Source of the DNA: Kiritimatiellales bacterium
GTDB taxonomy: Bacteria > Verrucomicrobiota > Kiritimatiellia > Kiritimatiellales > Pontiellaceae
NCBI GenBank assembly: GCA_030625905.1
Contig: DAOUQA010000080.1
Coordinates: forward strand, 1-10,049
Length of the DNA stretch: 10,049 bases
Reading direction: 5' to 3'
The notes beneath the pieces are model-generated. The model saw only the letters and a program-made list of their open reading frames with translations. It did no database searches and had not been told where the DNA came from. This document shows, one piece after another, positions 5,611 to 10,049 of the stretch. The position numbers were made by a program, and so were the translations under genes. How positions within the stretch are numbered: position 1 is the stretch's first letter; each line of letters opens with the position of its first letter.

Positions 5611-6705
5611 TTAGGATTTGGTTTCTACGATTTTCTGCATGGCATCCATCTGTTCTTCCATGGATTGAACCATCTTGAACTGCTTGCGGCACCGATCAAT
5701 GTTCTGCCCTTCGCGGTGGGTCTTGAAATAGGTATCGCCCTGGAGATAGTCGGTCAGGAAGCGCAGGCCAATCTCGAAGGTAATGAGCGTTCCAGACATT
5801 GGAAGCAAATCCTTCTCCTTTGGAACCAGAAAGCCCGAGGCGGTTTCGAGATATCCGTTCACCAGCGCCTCGAAATAGTCGATGTCCATCCAGATCTTGG
5901 AAGTGTCCGGCTCGTCTTCGACGACCTGGGTGGTGGTGGTGCGCACCATGTCGCCAAAGTCGTAGAGTACCGAGCCGGGCATCACGGTATCGAGGTCGAT
6001 CACGCACATGCCCGTTCCGGTGGCGGTGTCGATCAGCACATTGTTGAGCTTGGTGTCGTTATGGGTCACGCGCTCGGGCAGCTCGCCGGAGGCCAGCAGG
6101 TCGATCACGGTGTCCACCAACCCCTCGCGGGCAATGGCGAATTCGATGTCGGCCTTCACATCCGCCGCGCGGTTGAAGGGGTCGGCCTCGATGGCTTCCA
6201 TCAGCGTGTCGTAGCGCGAGCGCGTGTGGTGAAAGTTCGGGATCGTTTCGTGCAGCCGTCCGGGCAGGTCGGCCAGCTGGCACTGAAACTCGCCAAAGGC
6301 CTTGGCTGCCTCGAACGCCTGCTGCGTGTTTTCCACCACATCGATCCCAACGGCCCCCTCGATGAAGAGATAGGTGCGCCAAAAATTACCTTCCGTATCC
6401 CGGAAAAAATCCTGGCCGTCAACGGTCGGCACCAGCGTCAGCGCCCGGCGGTCGAGCTCTTTCGCTCCGGCGGCCTCGAATTGGACGCGCTGGTGGCGGA
6501 CCACGCGGCCAATATTGTCCATCAGGCCGGGCACGTCCTTGAAGATCTCGTGGTTTACCCGCTGGAGGATATAATGCGCCTCGCGGCCGGAATCGTCGAA
6601 GACCGCCCGAAAGGTGTCGTTGATATGCCCCGAGCCATACGGCTTTGCATCCAGGAATTTTCCCGGGCATTGGAATGCTACTGCGGTTTCATTCAATGGC
6701 CCCAT
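5611..6705 (-). CDS. NahK-like sugar 1-kinase (phosphotransferase, APH fold)
   Basis: Transfers phosphate from ATP to the anomeric C1 of a hexose or N-acetylhexosamine in the cytoplasm. At 364 residues it matches the length of Bifidobacterium N-acetylhexosamine 1-kinase (NahK/LnpB). Seen: the ATP-loop-like YGSGHINDTF (23-32), YILQRVN (45-51), FWRTYLFIEG (108-117), the catalytic THNDTKLNNVL (214-224, Asp217 as base), and the metal-binding VIDLDTVMPG (235-244) followed by YDFGDMVRT. The THNDTKLNN and IDLDTVMPG pair is characteristic of the NahK group rather than of drug-resistance APH enzymes. The ATG follows ACGGAGAAAAC, a good ribosome site, and the gene begins 45 bases after the beta-galactosidase stop, so the two are very likely co-transcribed. 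Candidate substrates are GalNAc, GlcNAc and galactose. There is no galactokinase of the GHMP type in the window. Confidence 0.88.
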   Translation of the reverse strand: MGPLNETAVAFQCPGKFLDAKPYGSGHINDTFRAVFDDSGREAHYILQRVNHEIFKDVPGLMDNIGRVVRHQRVQFEAAGAKELDRRALTLVPTVDGQDFFRDTEGNFWRTYLFIEGAVGIDVVENTQQAFEAAKAFGEFQCQLADLPGRLHETIPNFHHTRSRYDTLMEAIEADPFNRAADVKADIEFAIAREGLVDTVIDLLASGELPERVTHNDTKLNNVLIDTATGTGMCVIDLDTVMPGSVLYDFGDMVRTTTTQVVEDEPDTSKIWMDIDYFEALVNGYLETASGFLVPKEKDLLPMSGTLITFEIGLRFLTDYLQGDTYFKTHREGQNIDRCRKQFKMVQSMEEQMDAMQKIVETKS

Positions 6706-6750
6706 GTTTTCTCCGTGCTTAAACTATCCTAAAAACAAGTCTCTCGCCAG

Positions 6751-9700
6751 CTATTGAACCTCCGACCCAATGAATGCCGCCCGACCGGACAGCGCCTTGT
6801 CCACATCGCCGGAAAGCGGAATCAGGCGGTAGGCATAGTGGTAGGCAGTTTCGTTCAAGCGATGTTTTTCCAAGGGCGTGGCATACCATGAATTGATTCC
6901 AGCGACTCCGCTTTGTGCCGCATCGATATTCAGGAAAATATCATCCGATCGCTCCATCTGGAAGCTGTAGTCGGATTCGCGCATGGTTTGTTGGCTATAG
7001 CGCCGCGCGCCAATGCCCAATGGAGAGCCCTCAGCAACGACTAATAAACCGGCCCCCTTTTCATCCGTCAACGAAACCCAGCGCACGGCGGTTTTATTGC
7101 CGTTTTCCTGCGGGCGGGAATAGTCCACCCACTGTCCATCGACCGTTCCGCTGAAAAGGCCAATGGGTTCGAACGTGCGGTCAAAGTAGGTTTCCCCGCC
7201 CCGGCCATACCAAGCCATGTTTTCAAACGCCGCAGGAATCTTCCACTCCATGCCGATACGCAGCGGAGGGCGCATGGCCTCTTCCGTATTTTCAAAATCA
7301 AAGGCAACCTCGACCACTACTTCCCCGCTGCCAAGCACCGTGTAGATTGCCGCAAAGCCGCCGCGCACATCCGGTAGGATTTTGCGGATCGTGATTTTTG
7401 CGACATTACCGGATTGCTTCACCTGCACGCTTTCCACCACAGCATTTGCCGCGGCAACATCCCATGCGGGACTTGGCTTGGGTTTTTGGCGGCGTTCGTT
7501 GTCGTTCTGCGCGCGCGATAGCTCGGGCTCTCCCCCTGCAACAATCAAATCCGCTCCGTTGGCCTTGTACGAGGAGAGTCTTCCGCTCGCCTTGTCGAAG
7601 GCCACTTCGAAGCCTTTGCCCTTCACCACAATCTCCGTGGCGGATTCATCGACCGAAACCGTCCCCTTGGCGGCGGCACGAACTATCGGTTTTTCCTGCG
7701 GCAGCTTAAACTGATCCCATGCCAGCAGGTGGCCTTCCTTGACCAACGGGTGGTAGTTTTTCTTCGCACGGAATTCCAAGGTCAGGAAATATTCCTGCCC
7801 CGCCTCCGGAACAATGCCCGGCAGCTCCAGCGAAACGGTCCGCTCCGTGTGCGGCGCAATTTCAAGATTTGGAACGTTGCCTTCGGCAACTTGTTTTCCG
7901 TTAGCCTCGATTTTCCAATGTCCGGAAACCGCATCGCCAAGGGTGGTAAAGTCGAACCAGTTCCTGATCTTTACCTGTCCCACCTTCAAATCCGCCGGCT
8001 CCACATGCACGTTGCGCTGGAGATATTTCATGGCGAAGAGCCCGGGATGGGGTTCATGGCCTGCATCAATCAGGCCGTTCATGCAAAAGTTGCCGTCGTT
8101 GCGAACCCCTTTCGGATCTTCAAAATATCCGCCATAGGCAAAGAAGGTTTCCTTGACCGGGCCTTTGCCGATGTTCTTTTTGAATTCCACCGGAACCGGG
8201 GTGCGGAGGCCCTGATCCATCCAGTCCCAGACAAAGCCGCCCTGGGCGGTGTTGTCTTCATAGAACAGATCCCAATATTCCTTGGCGCCGCCGGTAGAGT
8301 TGCCCATGGCGTGCATGTATTCGCAGATGATGTAGGGTTTCTTGTCATCGCCTTCGGTGTACTTGCGGATATGATCCGACGTTGAATACATCTTATTGAA
8401 AATATCGGTGTTCTTGAAATCGCCCGTGGCGCGCTCATAATGCACCGGCCGGGTGGGGTCGTTTTCCTTGATCCATTGGTAGCAGGCCGCAAAGTTTTCG
8501 CCGTCGCCCGCCTCGTTGCCCATCGACCAGGTAATGACCGATGCATGGTTTTTATCGCGCTCGACCATGCGCTGGATGCGATCGAGGTGCGCGACTTTCC
8601 ACTCCGGTTGCTTGGCGAGCGATTCCGCCTTGTAGCCCATGCCGTGAGTTTCAATGTTCGCCTCGTCCCAGAGCATGATGCCGTATTCATCGCATAGGTC
8701 GTACCACTCCGGCATGTTGGGATAGTGGCAGGTGCGCACGGCGTTAAAGTTGTTTTCCTTGAGCCGCTGGATGTCGCGAATCATCGATGCACGGTCAATC
8801 GTGTGCCCGGTGTCGGCATGGTGCTCGTGGCGGTTTACGCCTTTGATCAGCACGGGAACTCCGTTCACGCAAAAACGGCTGTTCTTGATTTCCACCGCCC
8901 GGAAGCCGACACGCTGCGGGATGACCTCGATGGTTTTACCCGATGCATCCTTGAGCGTGAGCAATACGGTGTAGAGATAAGGATCCTCCGCATTCCACTT
9001 CCGGGGATTGGAAACCGGAACCGCAAAGCCGTCCTTCAACTGTTTTACGAACAGGCTTTCACCCTCCGCATTGAGCAGTTGCAATTCCACCGAACCAACG
9101 GGATTCGAAATATCCACATCGACCTTTAGAACAGCCTCTTTGTATTGATCGTCCAATTCCGTGACGACGGTAAAGTCGCGGATGTGGGATTGGGCCGTGC
9201 TCCACAGATAGACCTCTCGATAGATGCCGCTCAAGCGCCAGAAATCCTGGTCTTCGAGATACGAGCCATCGGACCAGCGGTAGACCTCCACCGCCAGCAT
9301 ATTTTTCCCCGGCTTGAGATACGGGGTGATATTGAATTCGGCGGGCGTTCGGCTCCCTTGGCTGTAGCCCACCTTTTCGCCATTGACCCAAAGATAGAAA
9401 GCCGACTCGACACCATCAAAAACGATATGGGTTTCGCGACCGTTCCAATCCTTGGAAACCGTGAATTCACGGCGGTAGGAGCCGACGGGATTCCACTCAG
9501 TCGGCGCATGGGGTGGATCCTTTTTGAAGGGATATTTCGCATTGGTGTAGATCCGAAGGCCATGGCCTTCGATCTCCCAGTTGGAAGGAACCGGAATCGT
9601 TCCCCACCCGCTTGCATCAAAAGAGGGTTTGAAGAAATCAATGGGCCGGTCGGCGGGTGACTTTACCCAATTAAACTTCCACTCGCCATTCAATGTCTGG

Positions 9701-9876
9701 ATCCACGGCGATGTGGCGCGATCATATTCCAGTGCCGCTTGAGCATCGGGATAAACCATCATGGTCGCATGCGGCGCCTCGCAGTTAACCTGCAACACAC
9801 TTAAGTCATTCCATTCCTCTGCAACCGATCCCTTTGCAAGCAGGAACAGCCCAATCAATAATATCCATCTATTCAT
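6751..9876 (-). CDS. lacZ: Secreted GH2 beta-galactosidase (LacZ-type architecture)
   Basis: Hydrolyses terminal beta-galactosides. The 1041 residues include a Sec signal peptide: MNRWILLIGLFLLAKG then SVA, with likely cleavage after Ala19, so the enzyme acts outside the cytoplasm, unlike E. coli LacZ. Domains in order: sugar-binding jelly roll (about 55-225, with WNPVGSYRREF and SDGSYLEDQDFWRLSGIYR), immunoglobulin-like domain (about 230-328), catalytic TIM barrel (about 330-620), a further beta domain, and a C-terminal Bgal_small-type domain (about 760-1035). Active-site residues: acid/base Glu455 in SMGNEAGDG and nucleophile Glu519 in CEYMHAMGNS. EANIETHG and FVWDWMDQG are also present. 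The ATG follows ATGGAGAAAATCGG and overlaps the upstream stop (ATGA). The natural substrate is probably an oligosaccharide or glycan side chain, since polysaccharide-degradation operons carry such secreted forms. Other GH2 activities cannot be excluded. Confidence 0.93.
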   Translation of the reverse strand: MNRWILLIGLFLLAKGSVAEEWNDLSVLQVNCEAPHATMMVYPDAQAALEYDRATSPWIQTLNGEWKFNWVKSPADRPIDFFKPSFDASGWGTIPVPSNWEIEGHGLRIYTNAKYPFKKDPPHAPTEWNPVGSYRREFTVSKDWNGRETHIVFDGVESAFYLWVNGEKVGYSQGSRTPAEFNITPYLKPGKNMLAVEVYRWSDGSYLEDQDFWRLSGIYREVYLWSTAQSHIRDFTVVTELDDQYKEAVLKVDVDISNPVGSVELQLLNAEGESLFVKQLKDGFAVPVSNPRKWNAEDPYLYTVLLTLKDASGKTIEVIPQRVGFRAVEIKNSRFCVNGVPVLIKGVNRHEHHADTGHTIDRASMIRDIQRLKENNFNAVRTCHYPNMPEWYDLCDEYGIMLWDEANIETHGMGYKAESLAKQPEWKVAHLDRIQRMVERDKNHASVITWSMGNEAGDGENFAACYQWIKENDPTRPVHYERATGDFKNTDIFNKMYSTSDHIRKYTEGDDKKPYIICEYMHAMGNSTGGAKEYWDLFYEDNTAQGGFVWDWMDQGLRTPVPVEFKKNIGKGPVKETFFAYGGYFEDPKGVRNDGNFCMNGLIDAGHEPHPGLFAMKYLQRNVHVEPADLKVGQVKIRNWFDFTTLGDAVSGHWKIEANGKQVAEGNVPNLEIAPHTERTVSLELPGIVPEAGQEYFLTLEFRAKKNYHPLVKEGHLLAWDQFKLPQEKPIVRAAAKGTVSVDESATEIVVKGKGFEVAFDKASGRLSSYKANGADLIVAGGEPELSRAQNDNERRQKPKPSPAWDVAAANAVVESVQVKQSGNVAKITIRKILPDVRGGFAAIYTVLGSGEVVVEVAFDFENTEEAMRPPLRIGMEWKIPAAFENMAWYGRGGETYFDRTFEPIGLFSGTVDGQWVDYSRPQENGNKTAVRWVSLTDEKGAGLLVVAEGSPLGIGARRYSQQTMRESDYSFQMERSDDIFLNIDAAQSGVAGINSWYATPLEKHRLNETAYHYAYRLIPLSGDVDKALSGRAAFIGSEVQ

Positions 9877-10049
9877 CCGATTTTCTCCATTCTTCGATAC
9901 GTGTGATAGCTAACGCCATGGGTATCGCCTCCAATGCTTTTTGCGTCGAGTAGTGGAAGCCTTGACGGATCGACATCCACGATGCCGAGCGGGGCGTTGG
10001 TTTTCCACGCGCCGCGGGTAAAGTCAGGGATATCGATGGAATCGCTTTT
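9873..10049 (-). CDS. C-terminal 58 residues of an unidentified gene, coupled to the beta-galactosidase
   Basis: Reading leftwards from the right edge, one frame stays open for 58 codons and ends in TGA at 9875-9873, overlapping the beta-galactosidase ATG as ATGA. Such overlap usually means translational coupling within an operon. The peptide has a protein-like composition, with DIPDFTRGAWKTNAPLGI early and GGDTHGVSYHTYRRMEKIG at the end. I do not recognise the family. Its position before a secreted beta-galactosidase suggests another glycan-related enzyme (hydrolase, sulfatase or esterase), but nothing seen here proves that. The start and most of the gene lie outside the window. Confidence 0.7.
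   Translation of the reverse strand, partial: KSDSIDIPDFTRGAWKTNAPLGIVDVDPSRLPLLDAKSIGGDTHGVSYHTYRRMEKIG

Noticed and set aside
5521..6732. 403-codon plus-strand open frame
   Set aside because: It is longer than the real gene beneath it but antisense to the NahK-like kinase, whose catalytic motifs are intact. The antisense product resembles nothing known.

Overview
The window reads as a compact, gene-dense stretch of a Gram-negative-type, moderately GC-rich bacterial chromosome. It holds six complete protein genes, one gene cut by the left edge, one cut by the right edge, and hairpin-forming repeats in nearly every intergenic space of more than about 100 bases. A secreted LacZ-type beta-galactosidase, an AraC regulator and many palindromic intergenic repeats fit a polysaccharide-degrading environmental bacterium, perhaps of the PVC group (Kiritimatiellota/Lentisphaerae-like). 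That placement is an impression from gene style and is not proven by the sequence. No rRNA, tRNA, CRISPR array, transposase or phage gene was seen.

Left part (1-2191), purine-nucleoside by-product salvage. A peptide deformylase (def, minus strand, cut by the window edge) lies downstream of a complete mtnA (5-methylthioribose-1-phosphate isomerase, minus strand). A class II aldolase of the FucA type is transcribed divergently from mtnA across a 68-base gap. An MtnA isomerase beside a FucA-like aldolase matches the layout of the DHAP shunt / 5-deoxyribose disposal pathway, in which 5-methylthioadenosine or 5'-deoxyadenosine, left over from S-adenosylmethionine chemistry, is turned into DHAP plus an aldehyde.

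Middle (2192-3504), regulation and repeats. A 320-base AT-rich non-coding region carries two different inverted repeats. One has period-9 'CACAGATT'-type arms. The other has perfect 14-base arms next to a possible -10 box. An AraC-family activator follows. It converges on the next operon across a short region with a further, partly alternative hairpin structure.

Right part (3505-10049), a sugar operon read leftwards on the minus strand. The order of transcription is: the tail of an unidentified gene (overlapping the next start by ATGA), a secreted GH2 beta-galactosidase, a NahK-like anomeric sugar kinase, a WbpP/GalE-like UDP-sugar 4-epimerase, and a sugar-1-phosphate nucleotidyltransferase. 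Together these make a complete route on paper: release a terminal galactosyl-type sugar outside the cytoplasm, phosphorylate it at C1, charge it with a nucleotide, then epimerise it into the UDP-glucose or UDP-GlcNAc pool. This resembles the Bifidobacterium lacto-N-biose pathway, but with a hydrolase in place of the phosphorylase and a direct NTP-dependent nucleotidyltransferase in place of the GalT-type transferase. Hairpin elements sit in both of the longer gaps inside the operon.
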